Below, one piece after another: positions 1-8,885 of a DNA stretch of 64,000 nt (position 1 is its first letter; each line of letters begins with the position of its first letter). Both the position numbers and the translations under genes were made by a program. The DNA is from Pseudomonas lurida. GTDB taxonomy: Bacteria > Pseudomonadota > Gammaproteobacteria > Pseudomonadales > Pseudomonadaceae. The notes under the pieces are model-generated. The model was not told the origin of the DNA. It saw only the letters and a list, made by a program, of their open reading frames with translations, and made no database searches. The stretch lies in the NCBI RefSeq assembly GCF_013522705.1, contig NZ_JAAMRE010000003.1, positions 124,001-188,000 of the forward strand, given 5' to 3'.

Positions 1-416
1 ACGGCCGGCTCGCCCTGCGCCAGGCTTACACGTTCAGCGACTTTCACTACCGTGACGACGACCGTTTCGGCGACAACACGTTGCCGGGCATCCCCAGGCA
101 TTATTACCAGGCACAACTGCGTTACAGCCACCCGACAGGCTTTTACAGCAGCCTCAACACCGAGCGTTCGTCGCGGGTAGCGGTGGACTATGCCAATTCC
201 TACTACGCCGCGTCATACACCATCCTGGGTGCAACCCTCGGCTACGACGCCCCCAAGGGCGACTGGCAGGCCTGGGTCGATCTGCGCAATCTGACCAATC
301 GACGCTACGCCAACACCGTTACGCCGGGCTATGACGACAAAGGTTTGGATATGGCGCGCTCTACGCCGGCGCAGGGGCGCGGCGTCTACACAGGTGTGTC
401 GTGGAGCTGGCGTTGA
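1..416 (+). CDS. TonB-dependent outer-membrane receptor, C-terminal part
   Basis: Only the last ~137 codons are present; the reading frame enters from the left edge (codons begin at base 3). The product is rich in alternating aromatic/polar beta strands and has the typical receptor ending: a LRNLTNRRYANTV strand (the usual 'NLFD..Y' position) and a final strand closing in WSWR. Such receptors take up ferric siderophores or other large ligands at the outer membrane using TonB energy. The ligand cannot be told from this fragment. It converges on the sigma-54 regulator that follows, so it is probably unrelated to the ABC importer. Confidence 0.85.
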   Translation, partial: GRLALRQAYTFSDFHYRDDDRFGDNTLPGIPRHYYQAQLRYSHPTGFYSSLNTERSSRVAVDYANSYYAASYTILGATLGYDAPKGDWQAWVDLRNLTNRRYANTVTPGYDDKGLDMARSTPAQGRGVYTGVSWSWR

Positions 417-503
417 GCCACAGCAGTCTGATCCACATGCCCAGCGCGCATCACAAAAAGCGCGTGATCGTTCTGGGCAGCAAGCTTCCCTGCGCTTAAA
501 GCG

Positions 504-2333
504 TCAGTGCTGGCGCAGACGTTTGTACAAGGTATTGCGGCTTACTCCCAGTTCCCGCGCCAAATGGGAAATGTTCCCGCCAGCGGCTTTCAGGCGTTGG
601 TTCAGGTCGCCACTGTCTTCCAGCCCGTCATTGGCCGGCGGTGGCGCTGCCCGGCCCAAGTCGACAAAAAAGTCGTCCGGCAAATGCTCCGCGCGGATCG
701 GCTGTTCTTCAGCCATCGCCAGCGCCACCTGCAGCACACTGCTGACCTGGCGCAGGTTACCTGGCCAGGGGTGTTGCTCGAACAGGGCCAGCACCTCGGC
801 GCTCAAACCGGCCCATTGCGTCGGCTCGCGATGCCGTTGCCACAGTTGCTGGAACAGCGCCTGTTTGTCGTGACGTTCACGCAGCGGTGGCAGTTCCAGG
901 GTCAGGCCACCGATGCGGTAGTACAAATCTTCACGAAAGCGCCCGACCTGTACCAGCTCGCGCAAGGCCCGGTTGGTGGCGGAGATGATGCGCAGATCCA
1001 CCGGGAACACGTCGCTGCTGCCCACCGGTTGCACGCAGCGCTCCTGCAACACCCTCAACAGCCGCGCCTGAGTCGGCAGCGGCATGTCGCCGATTTCGTC
1101 GAGAAACAGTGTGCCTTTGTCGGCCTTGCGAATCAGGCCGATGCTGCCTTTCTGATTGGCGCCGGTGAACGCGCCTTTTTCGTAGCCGAACAGTTCCGAT
1201 TCCACCAACTCGGCGGGAATGGCCGCACAGTTCACCGCGATAAACGCCTGGCGGCTGCGGGAACTGGCCTGGTGCAGGGCTTTGACGAATACTTCTTTAC
1301 CCACGCCGGTTTCGCCGTGGATCAGCAGGGGAATGTCTTTTTCCAGCAGGCGCTCGGCCTGGCGCACGGCTTTTTCCACGCGTGGGTCGCCGAAATGCAG
1401 GGTATTAAGCCCGATTGACGCCGGTGGCGGGGGCGCGGGTGGTTCGCTGGTCTTGGGCTCGGTAAACACGCGAGCCTGCACCGGCTGCTGGAGGGGGCGT
1501 TTGAGCAGGCACTGGAAGCGGTTGCGCCCGGCCGCCTGCAACGAAAACGGCAAGCCTTCGGGCTGGTTGAGCAACTCCAGCAACGACACCTTGAACAGGC
1601 TGTCGATCATCACCCGCGACAAACTGATGCCCAGCAGGTTGTCGGCGCGACGGTTGGCCGACAGTACCTGGCCGCTTTCATCGAAAATCAGCAGCCCCGC
1701 CCATTGGCTGTCGAGGTTGCTCAATCCGGTGTTGAAGGTCAGCTGGAAGTGCTCGCCGCGAAACAGGTTGAGGATCAACCGGTTCTCCACGGTCTGGCTC
1801 ATCATCTTGACCATGCCGAGGGTATGGGAGGGCGGCAGGTAGCTGTCGCTGGACACATCCAGCACGGCGATAATTTCGCGCTGGGCATCGAAGATCGGCG
1901 CCGCCGAGCCGGTCATGAAGCGGTTGGCCTTGAGGAAGTGCTCGTCATGCTCGATATGCACCGCCTGGGCACAGGCCAGCGCGGTGCCGATGGCGTTGGT
2001 ACCGCTGGCGCGCTCCAGCCAGCTGGCGCCGGCGCTGAAACCACGGGCGAGCTTGGGTTCGATAAAACGCTGGGTGCCCCATGACGTCAGGACCTGGCCC
2101 TGGTTATCGGCCAGCATGATCAGGCAGTTGGAATTGCTGAGGATATTTTCGTAGTAGGGCAGTACTTCCTGGTGAGTGGTCTGCACCAGGGAGTGCTGGC
2201 TCTCCAGCAGTTGGCTGATGCCCTCGGCGGGCAACTGGTCAAAGCTGGGCGTACTTTGGTGGTCCAGGCCAAAGGCGCGGCAACGGCGCCAGGAGTCCTG
2301 GATGATGGTGTCGTGAGCCAAGGGTTCGGCCAT
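504..2333 (-). CDS. Sigma-54-dependent activator (AcoR type: GAF-PAS-AAA+-Fis)
   Basis: 609 residues. A GAF-like sensor region (about 50-190, with SGTNAIGTALA near 110) is followed by a PAS-like stretch (about 205-260), then the AAA+ domain: Walker A GETGVGKE at 340-347, the sigma-54 contact loop GAFTGA at 387-392, and Walker B GTLFLDEIG at 407-415. A Fis-type helix-turn-helix occupies about 575-608. This is the domain order of AcoR-family enhancer-binding proteins. It is divergent from the ABC importer, whose promoter is of the -24/-12 type with a cluster of TGTTCA sites, so it almost certainly activates that operon. ATG at 2333 has a GAAGGTC Shine-Dalgarno. The inducer is unknown; glycerol or a related polyol is an inference from the importer. 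Confidence 0.95.
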   Translation of the reverse strand: MAEPLAHDTIIQDSWRRCRAFGLDHQSTPSFDQLPAEGISQLLESQHSLVQTTHQEVLPYYENILSNSNCLIMLADNQGQVLTSWGTQRFIEPKLARGFSAGASWLERASGTNAIGTALACAQAVHIEHDEHFLKANRFMTGSAAPIFDAQREIIAVLDVSSDSYLPPSHTLGMVKMMSQTVENRLILNLFRGEHFQLTFNTGLSNLDSQWAGLLIFDESGQVLSANRRADNLLGISLSRVMIDSLFKVSLLELLNQPEGLPFSLQAAGRNRFQCLLKRPLQQPVQARVFTEPKTSEPPAPPPPASIGLNTLHFGDPRVEKAVRQAERLLEKDIPLLIHGETGVGKEVFVKALHQASSRSRQAFIAVNCAAIPAELVESELFGYEKGAFTGANQKGSIGLIRKADKGTLFLDEIGDMPLPTQARLLRVLQERCVQPVGSSDVFPVDLRIISATNRALRELVQVGRFREDLYYRIGGLTLELPPLRERHDKQALFQQLWQRHREPTQWAGLSAEVLALFEQHPWPGNLRQVSSVLQVALAMAEEQPIRAEHLPDDFFVDLGRAAPPPANDGLEDSGDLNQRLKAAGGNISHLARELGVSRNTLYKRLRQH

Positions 2334-2410
2334 GGGGTGACCTTCTTTTTATTGTTTTGGGGTCTTGCACGATCTACCTGACGCCACCGGGCCACCTTGG
2401 ACCTGTGTGT

Positions 2411-2507
2411 TGAACAGTCAGTCGGGTTCAAAGAGTGTTGTTCAGAACTGTTCACTGTCAACCCCCAAGCTGTTCACTTGTTCAGCCAAATTGTTCACTC
2501 CTGAACA
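2411..2507. promoter_or_regulatory. Cluster of seven TGTTCA/TGAACA sites (probable activator sites)
   Basis: Seven copies of one hexamer or its complement: TGAACA at 2411 and 2502, TGTTCA at 2439, 2449, 2471, 2479 and 2492. The last pair forms an inverted repeat, TGTTCA-CTCC-TGAACA (2492-2507). They lie about 45-140 bases upstream of the -24 element, the normal location for enhancer-binding proteins, and most likely bind the divergent regulator. Confidence 0.65.
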
Positions 2508-2550
2508 TCACCTTGAGGCCATTTGCTTGTGAATCAAGCACCTGCATTTT

Positions 2551-2566
2551 TGGCACGAAACTCGCT
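2551..2566 (+). promoter_or_regulatory. Sigma-54 (-24/-12) promoter of the ABC importer operon
   Basis: TGGCACGAAACTCGCT matches the sigma-54 consensus TGGCACR-N4-TTGCW with one change (TCGC for TTGC). The invariant GG (2552-2553) and GC (2564-2565) are exactly ten bases apart. Transcription would start near 2577, about 34 bases before the first ATG. Confidence 0.8.
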
Positions 2567-2610
2567 CTGACGAATGGCCAGATTCATTCCAATAATAAAA
2601 AGGTCGTGTC

Positions 2611-3705
2611 ATGTCATTGACCCTGGAACATGTCTCCCGCGTTGTAGAAGGCCAGACTTGGATCGACGACGCCAACCTGCGTTTCGAGCCGGGTTCGTTC
2701 AACGTTCTGCTTGGCCGGACGCTGTCCGGCAAGACCAGCCTGATGCGCCTGATGGCCGGCCTGGACAAGCCCGACAGCGGCCGCATCCTGATGAACGGCG
2801 CGGACGTCACCCATAAACCGGTGCGCCTGCGCAACGTGTCGATGGTCTATCAGCAGTTCATCAACTACCCGACCATGACCGTGTTCGAGAACATCGCCTC
2901 GCCCTTGCGCCAGGCCGGCGTGAGCGACGAGCTGATCCAAAGCAAGGTGCTGGAAACCGCCCGGATGCTGCGCATCGAGAAATTCCTGCAACGGCACCCG
3001 CTGGAGTTGTCCGGTGGGCAACAACAGCGCACCGCCATGGCGCGCGCCTTGGTAAAGGACGCCGAGCTGATCCTGTTCGATGAGCCGCTGGTGAACCTGG
3101 ACTACAAACTGCGCGAAGAGCTGCGTCAGGAAATGCGCGAGCTGTTCGCCGCGCGTCACACCATCGCCATCTACGCCACCACCGAGCCTAATGAAGCGCT
3201 GGCGCTGGGTGGCACCACCACCATCCTTCATGAAGGCCGGGTGATCCAGAGCGGCAAGGCCGCCGAGGTGTATCACCAGCCGCAAACGGTGCTGGCCGCC
3301 GAGCTGTTTTCCGAACCGCCGATCAACTTGATGCCCGGGCGGATCAGCGGCAACGAAGTCAGCTTCGCCAACTTTGTGCACTTCCCGCTGAATGTCGACC
3401 TGCGCCCCATTGGTGAGGGCGAGTTCCGCTTCGGTGTGCGCCCCAGCCACATCAGCCTGGTGCCGAGCAACGACGACGACCTGGAGTTGGCCGTGACCGT
3501 GGAGGTGGCTGAGATCAGCGGCTCGGAGACCTTCCTGCATGTGCGCAGCGAGCACTTTCTGCTGGTGCTGCACTTGCCGGGAGTGCACGAGTACGACGTC
3601 GACGCGCCGATCCGCGTGTATATCCCCACCCATAAACTGTTTGTGTTCGATGGCCAGGGCCGTTTGGTCCAGGCCCCCGGGCGCCGTGTTGCGAGGGTTG
3701 CCTGA
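2611..3705 (+). CDS. ABC importer ATPase 1 (GlpS-like)
   Basis: 364 residues, MalK-like carbohydrate importer ATPase with a C-terminal TOBE-type region. Walker A GRTLSGKT spans 35-42, the signature LSGGQ 133-137, and Walker B ILFDEP 154-159. The switch histidine is missing: the usual VTHDQ reads ATTEP, with Thr191 in the His place. It is the first gene of a tight operon, one base overlapping the next ATPase (TGATG). Two different ATPases, two permeases, a DUF2160 protein and a binding protein together match the rhizobial glpSTPQUV glycerol importer. The substrate is inferred from that layout. Confidence 0.9.
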   Translation: MSLTLEHVSRVVEGQTWIDDANLRFEPGSFNVLLGRTLSGKTSLMRLMAGLDKPDSGRILMNGADVTHKPVRLRNVSMVYQQFINYPTMTVFENIASPLRQAGVSDELIQSKVLETARMLRIEKFLQRHPLELSGGQQQRTAMARALVKDAELILFDEPLVNLDYKLREELRQEMRELFAARHTIAIYATTEPNEALALGGTTTILHEGRVIQSGKAAEVYHQPQTVLAAELFSEPPINLMPGRISGNEVSFANFVHFPLNVDLRPIGEGEFRFGVRPSHISLVPSNDDDLELAVTVEVAEISGSETFLHVRSEHFLLVLHLPGVHEYDVDAPIRVYIPTHKLFVFDGQGRLVQAPGRRVARVA

Positions 3706-4802
3706 TGGCCGAGATCCATTTGCAGAACCTGGCGCACAGCTACAGCCCTACGCCCAAAGGGCCTGAAGACTACGCGATCCGGGAAATGAACCATGTGTGG
3801 GAGCAGGGCGGCGCCTACGCGTTGCTCGGCCCATCGGGCTGCGGCAAGTCGACCCTGCTCAATATCATCTCCGGGTTGCTCAGCCCGTCCGAAGGCCAGG
3901 TGCTGTTCGACACCCAAGTGGTCAACGACCTGACTCCGGAGAAACGCAACATTGCCCAGGTGTTCCAGTTCCCGGTGGTCTACGACACCATGACGGTATT
4001 CGACAACCTGGCCTTCCCGTTGCGCAACCAGGGCATGGCCGAGGCGAAAATTCATAGCAAAGTGCAGGAAATTGCTGAAGTCCTCGACCTGCAAAACCTG
4101 CTGAACAAAAAAGCCCGCAACCTCACCGCCGACGAAAAGCAGAAAGTCTCCATGGGCCGTGGCCTGGTGCGTGACGACGTGTCGGCGATCCTGTTCGACG
4201 AACCGCTGACGGTGATCGACCCGCACCTGAAGTGGAAACTGCGGCGCAAGCTCAAGCAGATCCACGAGCAGTTCAATATCACCATGGTCTACGTCACCCA
4301 CGACCAGTTGGAAGCGTCGACCTTCGCCGACAAGATCGCGGTGATGTACGGCGGGCAGATCGTGCAGTTCGGCACACCACGTGAGTTATTCGAACGGCCC
4401 AGCCACACCTTTGTCGGCTATTTCATCGGCAGCCCTGGGATGAATCTGATTGAGGTGCAGGCCGAGGCGGGCGGTGTACGCTTTGCCGGCACGCACCTGC
4501 CGCTGTCCGGCGCATTGCAGCAACGCATTGCCGAGTCGAACTGCCAAAAGCTCCAGGTAGGTATTCGTCCGGAATTTATCCATGTATGGGACGAGTACAA
4601 CCCTGACGCCCTGCAAGCCGATATCACTCATCTGGAAGACCTCGGCACCTACAAGATCATGACCCTCAACCTCGACGGTGCGACGCTTAAGGTGCGCCTG
4701 GCCGAAGACAAACCGGTGCCGCAACGCCAGGCGTCCATCAGTTTTCCCGCGCAATGGCTGATGCTCTATGCCGACGATTACCTGCTGGAGGTGCAGCCAT
4801 GA
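3705..4802 (+). CDS. ABC importer ATPase 2 (GlpT-like)
   Basis: 365 residues. Walker A GPSGCGKST is at 42-50, Walker B ILFDEP at 162-167 and the switch histidine at 199 (VTHDQ), all intact. The signature motif is degenerate: LTADEKQ near 140 instead of LSGGQ. It therefore complements ATPase 1, which has the good signature but no switch histidine. The ATG at 3705 overlaps the previous stop, and its own stop overlaps the next start (ATGA). It probably forms a heterodimer with ATPase 1 at the inner face of the membrane. Confidence 0.9.
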   Translation: MAEIHLQNLAHSYSPTPKGPEDYAIREMNHVWEQGGAYALLGPSGCGKSTLLNIISGLLSPSEGQVLFDTQVVNDLTPEKRNIAQVFQFPVVYDTMTVFDNLAFPLRNQGMAEAKIHSKVQEIAEVLDLQNLLNKKARNLTADEKQKVSMGRGLVRDDVSAILFDEPLTVIDPHLKWKLRRKLKQIHEQFNITMVYVTHDQLEASTFADKIAVMYGGQIVQFGTPRELFERPSHTFVGYFIGSPGMNLIEVQAEAGGVRFAGTHLPLSGALQQRIAESNCQKLQVGIRPEFIHVWDEYNPDALQADITHLEDLGTYKIMTLNLDGATLKVRLAEDKPVPQRQASISFPAQWLMLYADDYLLEVQP

Positions 4803-5665
4803 ACAAGGTGCAGAACAACAAAGCCTGGTGGCTGGTACTGCCGGTGTTCCTGCTGGTAGCGTTCAGTGCGGTGATCCCGATGATGACCGTGGTCAACTAC
4901 TCGGTGCAGGACATTTTCGACCAGTCCAGCCGCTACTTCGTCGGCGCCGACTGGTACAAGCAAGTACTGCTCGACCCGCGCCTGCACGACTCGCTGCTGC
5001 GCCAGTTCATCTATTCGGCCTGCGTGCTGCTAATCGAAATCCCCCTGGGCATCGCCATCGCCCTGACCATGCCGACCAAGGGCCGGTGGTCGTCGCTGGT
5101 GTTGATTATTCTGGCGATCCCGTTGCTGATTCCCTGGAACGTAGTGGGCACCATCTGGCAGATCTTCGGCCGCGCCGACATCGGCCTGCTGGGCTCGACC
5201 CTCAACGCCCTGGGCATCAACTACAACTACGCGGCCAACACCATGGACGCCTGGGTCACGGTGCTGGTGATGGACGTATGGCACTGGACCTCATTGGTGG
5301 CGCTGCTGTGTTATTCCGGCCTACGGGCGATTCCGGATGTGTACTACCAGGCCGCACGTATCGATCGGGCCTCAGCCTGGGCGGTTTTCCGGCATATCCA
5401 GTTGCCCAAGATGAAGAGCGTGCTGCTGATCGCGGTAATGCTGCGCTTTATGGACAGCTTCATGATCTACACCGAACCCTTCGTACTGACCGGCGGCGGG
5501 CCAGGTAACGCCACCACGTTTCTGAGTCAGACCTTGACCCAGATGGCCGTAGGTCAATTCGACCTCGGCCCGGCGGCGGCGTTTTCCCTGGTGTACTTCC
5601 TGATCATCCTGTTGGTGTCCTGGCTGTTCTACACCGCCATGACCCACTCCGACGCCAACCGCTGA
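4799..5665 (+). CDS. ABC importer permease 1 (GlpP-like, MalF-type)
   Basis: 288 residues with six hydrophobic segments; the first follows a short cytoplasmic start. The binding-protein-dependent permease loop (EAA type) is visible as YYQAARIDRASAWAVFRHIQ, which docks with the ATPases. The start chosen is the ATG of the ATGA overlap at 4799; an upstream in-frame codon would run through the previous gene. It forms the transmembrane pore with the next gene's product. Confidence 0.9.
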   Translation: MNKVQNNKAWWLVLPVFLLVAFSAVIPMMTVVNYSVQDIFDQSSRYFVGADWYKQVLLDPRLHDSLLRQFIYSACVLLIEIPLGIAIALTMPTKGRWSSLVLIILAIPLLIPWNVVGTIWQIFGRADIGLLGSTLNALGINYNYAANTMDAWVTVLVMDVWHWTSLVALLCYSGLRAIPDVYYQAARIDRASAWAVFRHIQLPKMKSVLLIAVMLRFMDSFMIYTEPFVLTGGGPGNATTFLSQTLTQMAVGQFDLGPAAAFSLVYFLIILLVSWLFYTAMTHSDANR

Positions 5666-5675
5666 GGCCGCCAAC

Positions 5676-6476
<801 letters not shown>

Positions 6477-6484
6477 AGGATTCG

Positions 6485-6760
6485 ATGATGGAATGGATGG
6501 CCTGGACCACCCCCACCGCGCTGTTCTTCGGCGGCATCGCCCTGATTCTGGCGGGCATGACCACTTGGGAGCTGCGCTCGCCGAGCATCCCTCGGCGCGG
6601 TTTTTTGCCGATCAGCACCACCCGTGGTGATCGCTTGTTTATCGGTCTTCTCGGCAGCGCCTACCTGCATTTGCTGGTGATCGGCGTTACCGACTGGAGC
6701 ATCTGGGTAGCGTCCGCGCTGTCCCTGGTATGGCTGTTGAGTGTGATGCGCTGGGGCTGA
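6485..6760 (+). CDS. Small membrane protein of the importer (DUF2160, GlpU-like)
   Basis: 91 residues with three hydrophobic stretches. It sits between the permeases and the binding protein, eight bases after permease 2, with an AGAGGA Shine-Dalgarno. DUF2160 proteins occupy this same place in rhizobial glycerol importers (GlpU); their role is not established. Two in-frame ATGs (6485, 6488) make the exact start uncertain by one codon. Confidence 0.85.
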   Translation: MMEWMAWTTPTALFFGGIALILAGMTTWELRSPSIPRRGFLPISTTRGDRLFIGLLGSAYLHLLVIGVTDWSIWVASALSLVWLLSVMRWG

Positions 6761-6793
6761 TGCCCTTATGAAATAAACAACCAGGAGGTCTCT

Positions 6794-8536
6794 ATGTTGA
6801 ATAAGAACAATAAGCTGCGACATAGCATTTCATTGGCCGCCGTACTGGCCCTGAGCGGTTTGAGCGCGTCGGCCTGGGCCGATGCCTACGAAGATGCCGC
6901 GAAAAAATGGATCGGCAGCGAGTTCAAACCGTCCACCCTCACCGAAGCCCAGCAGCTCGAAGAGTTGAAGTGGTTTATCAAGGCCGCAGAGCCGTTCCGT
7001 GGGATGAAGATCAACGTGGTGTCGGAAACCCTCACCACCCATGAGTACGAATCCAAGGTGCTGGCCAAGGCCTTCAGTGAGATTACCGGCATCAAGCTGA
7101 CCCACGACCTGCTGCAGGAAGGCGACGTGGTGGAAAAACTGCAGACCCAGATGCAGTCCGACAAGAACATCTACGACGGCTGGGTTAACGATTCCGACTT
7201 GATCGGTACCCACGTTCGCTACGGCAAGACCGAGTCGATCACCGACCTGATGGCCAACGAAGGCAAGGACTTCACCTCGCCGACCCTGGACCTCAAGGAC
7301 TTTATCGGCCTGTCGTTCACCACCGGCCCGTACGGCAAGCTCTACCAATTGCCCGACCAGCAGTTCGCCAACCTCTACTGGTTCCGTGCCGACTGGTTCG
7401 AGCGTCCGGAGCTGAAAGCCAAGTTCAAGGAAAAGTACGGCTATGAACTCGGTGTGCCGGTGAACTGGTCGGCCTACGAAGACATCGCCAAATTCTTCAG
7501 CGAAGACGTCAAGGAAATCGACGGCAAGCGCATCTATGGGCACATGGACTACGGCAAGAAAGACCCGTCCCTGGGGTGGCGTTTCACCGACGCCTGGTTC
7601 TCCATGGCCGGCGGCGGCGACAAAGGCCTGCCAAACGGCTTGCCGGTGGACGAGTGGGGCATTCGCGTGGAGGACTGCCACCCGGTGGGTTCCAGTGTCA
7701 CCCGTGGCGGCGACACCAACGGCCCGGCGGCGGTATTCGCCACCCAGAAATACGTGGACTGGATGAAAGCCTACGCGCCGCCGGAAGCGGCGGGCATGAC
7801 CTTCTCCGAATCCGGCCCGGTGCCGTCCCAGGGCAATATCGCCCAGCAGATCTTCTGGTACACCGCGTTTACCGCCGACATGACCAAACCGGGCCTGCCG
7901 GTGGTAAATGCCGATGGCACGCCGAAATGGCGCATGGCGCCGTCGCCGGTAGGGCCTTACTGGGAAAAGGGCATGAAAAAGGGCTATCAGGACGTAGGTT
8001 CCTGGACGTTCCTCAAGTCCACTCCCGAGAAGCAGAAACTGGCGGCCTGGCTCTATGCGCAGTTCGTCACCTCGAAAACCGTGTCACTGAAAAAAACCAT
8101 CGTCGGCCTGACGCCGATTCGCGAGTCCGACATCAACTCCCAGGCCATGACCGACATGGCGCCGAAACTGGGCGGCCTGGTGGAGTTCTACCGCAGCCCG
8201 GCCCGCGTGGAGTGGACCCCGACCGGTACCAACGTGCCGGACTACCCACGCCTGGCGCAGCTGTGGTGGAGCAATATCGCCGCCGCCGCCAGCGGCGAGA
8301 AAACCCCGCAGCAGGCGTTGGACAACCTGGCCAAGGAACAGGACGCGATCATGACGCGCCTGGAACGTTCCAAGGTGCAACCGGTGTGCGGCCCGAAAAT
8401 GAACCCCGAGCGCGACGCGCAATACTGGTTCGACCAGCCGGGCGCACCCAAGCCGAAACTGGCCAACGAAAAGCCCAAGGGCGAAACCGTCGGCTACAAC
8501 GACCTGCTTAAACAATGGGAGGCGGCGCGCAAGTAA
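6794..8536 (+). CDS. Periplasmic binding protein of the importer (GlpV-like)
   Basis: 580 residues, long for a sugar-binding protein but normal for the glycerol-type family. A Sec signal peptide ends in SASAWA-DA (cleavage near 29). The AGGAGGT ribosome site is the strongest in the operon, fitting a binding protein needed in excess. The mature protein is an extracellular solute-binding type 1 fold; the mid-region has aromatic residues (for example YWFRADWFERPE) that could line a polyol pocket. Last gene before a REP pair. Confidence 0.9.
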   Translation: MLNKNNKLRHSISLAAVLALSGLSASAWADAYEDAAKKWIGSEFKPSTLTEAQQLEELKWFIKAAEPFRGMKINVVSETLTTHEYESKVLAKAFSEITGIKLTHDLLQEGDVVEKLQTQMQSDKNIYDGWVNDSDLIGTHVRYGKTESITDLMANEGKDFTSPTLDLKDFIGLSFTTGPYGKLYQLPDQQFANLYWFRADWFERPELKAKFKEKYGYELGVPVNWSAYEDIAKFFSEDVKEIDGKRIYGHMDYGKKDPSLGWRFTDAWFSMAGGGDKGLPNGLPVDEWGIRVEDCHPVGSSVTRGGDTNGPAAVFATQKYVDWMKAYAPPEAAGMTFSESGPVPSQGNIAQQIFWYTAFTADMTKPGLPVVNADGTPKWRMAPSPVGPYWEKGMKKGYQDVGSWTFLKSTPEKQKLAAWLYAQFVTSKTVSLKKTIVGLTPIRESDINSQAMTDMAPKLGGLVEFYRSPARVEWTPTGTNVPDYPRLAQLWWSNIAAAASGEKTPQQALDNLAKEQDAIMTRLERSKVQPVCGPKMNPERDAQYWFDQPGAPKPKLANEKPKGETVGYNDLLKQWEAARK

Positions 8537-8545
8537 GCGCCCTTT

Positions 8546-8676
8546 GTAGTGAGCGGGCTTGCCCCACGCTGGGCTGCGTATCAGCCCTTCTTAAGGCACC
8601 TCGGTGTGTCAGATGGAACACATCGCCTGAAAAGGGGCTGCTTCGCAGCCCAGCGCGGGACAAGCCCGCTCGCCAC
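8546..8676. repeat. Inverted pair of Pseudomonas REP elements
   Basis: This accounts for most of the gene-free stretch 8537-8885. GTGAGCGGGCTTGCCCCACG begins one unit (8546-8580), and the reverse-complement unit ends in GGACAAGCCCGCTCGCCAC (8633-8676), with about 50 bases between. The arrangement (a REP doublet) is typical of the P. fluorescens group and may also end the importer transcript. From 8677 to 8885 nothing is recognised beyond the leader of the next gene. Confidence 0.8.
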
Positions 8677-8885
8677 AGAAAGCCCATCCACCCCATAAGC
8701 CCTGCCAAGCCATGCAGGCCCACTGCGCGCCAAATCAATCGACCGCTGGTCCAGCCCATCTGAACCCAATTTGAATTTTCTGCACACTCCGACGCTCTGC
8801 ATTCTAGACACGCGTATTTCAGCGCGCTCACGGGGCCGCCTTGTCGGCAGGCCTGGTTGTTTAGGACTTTGCGGACACTGCCATC

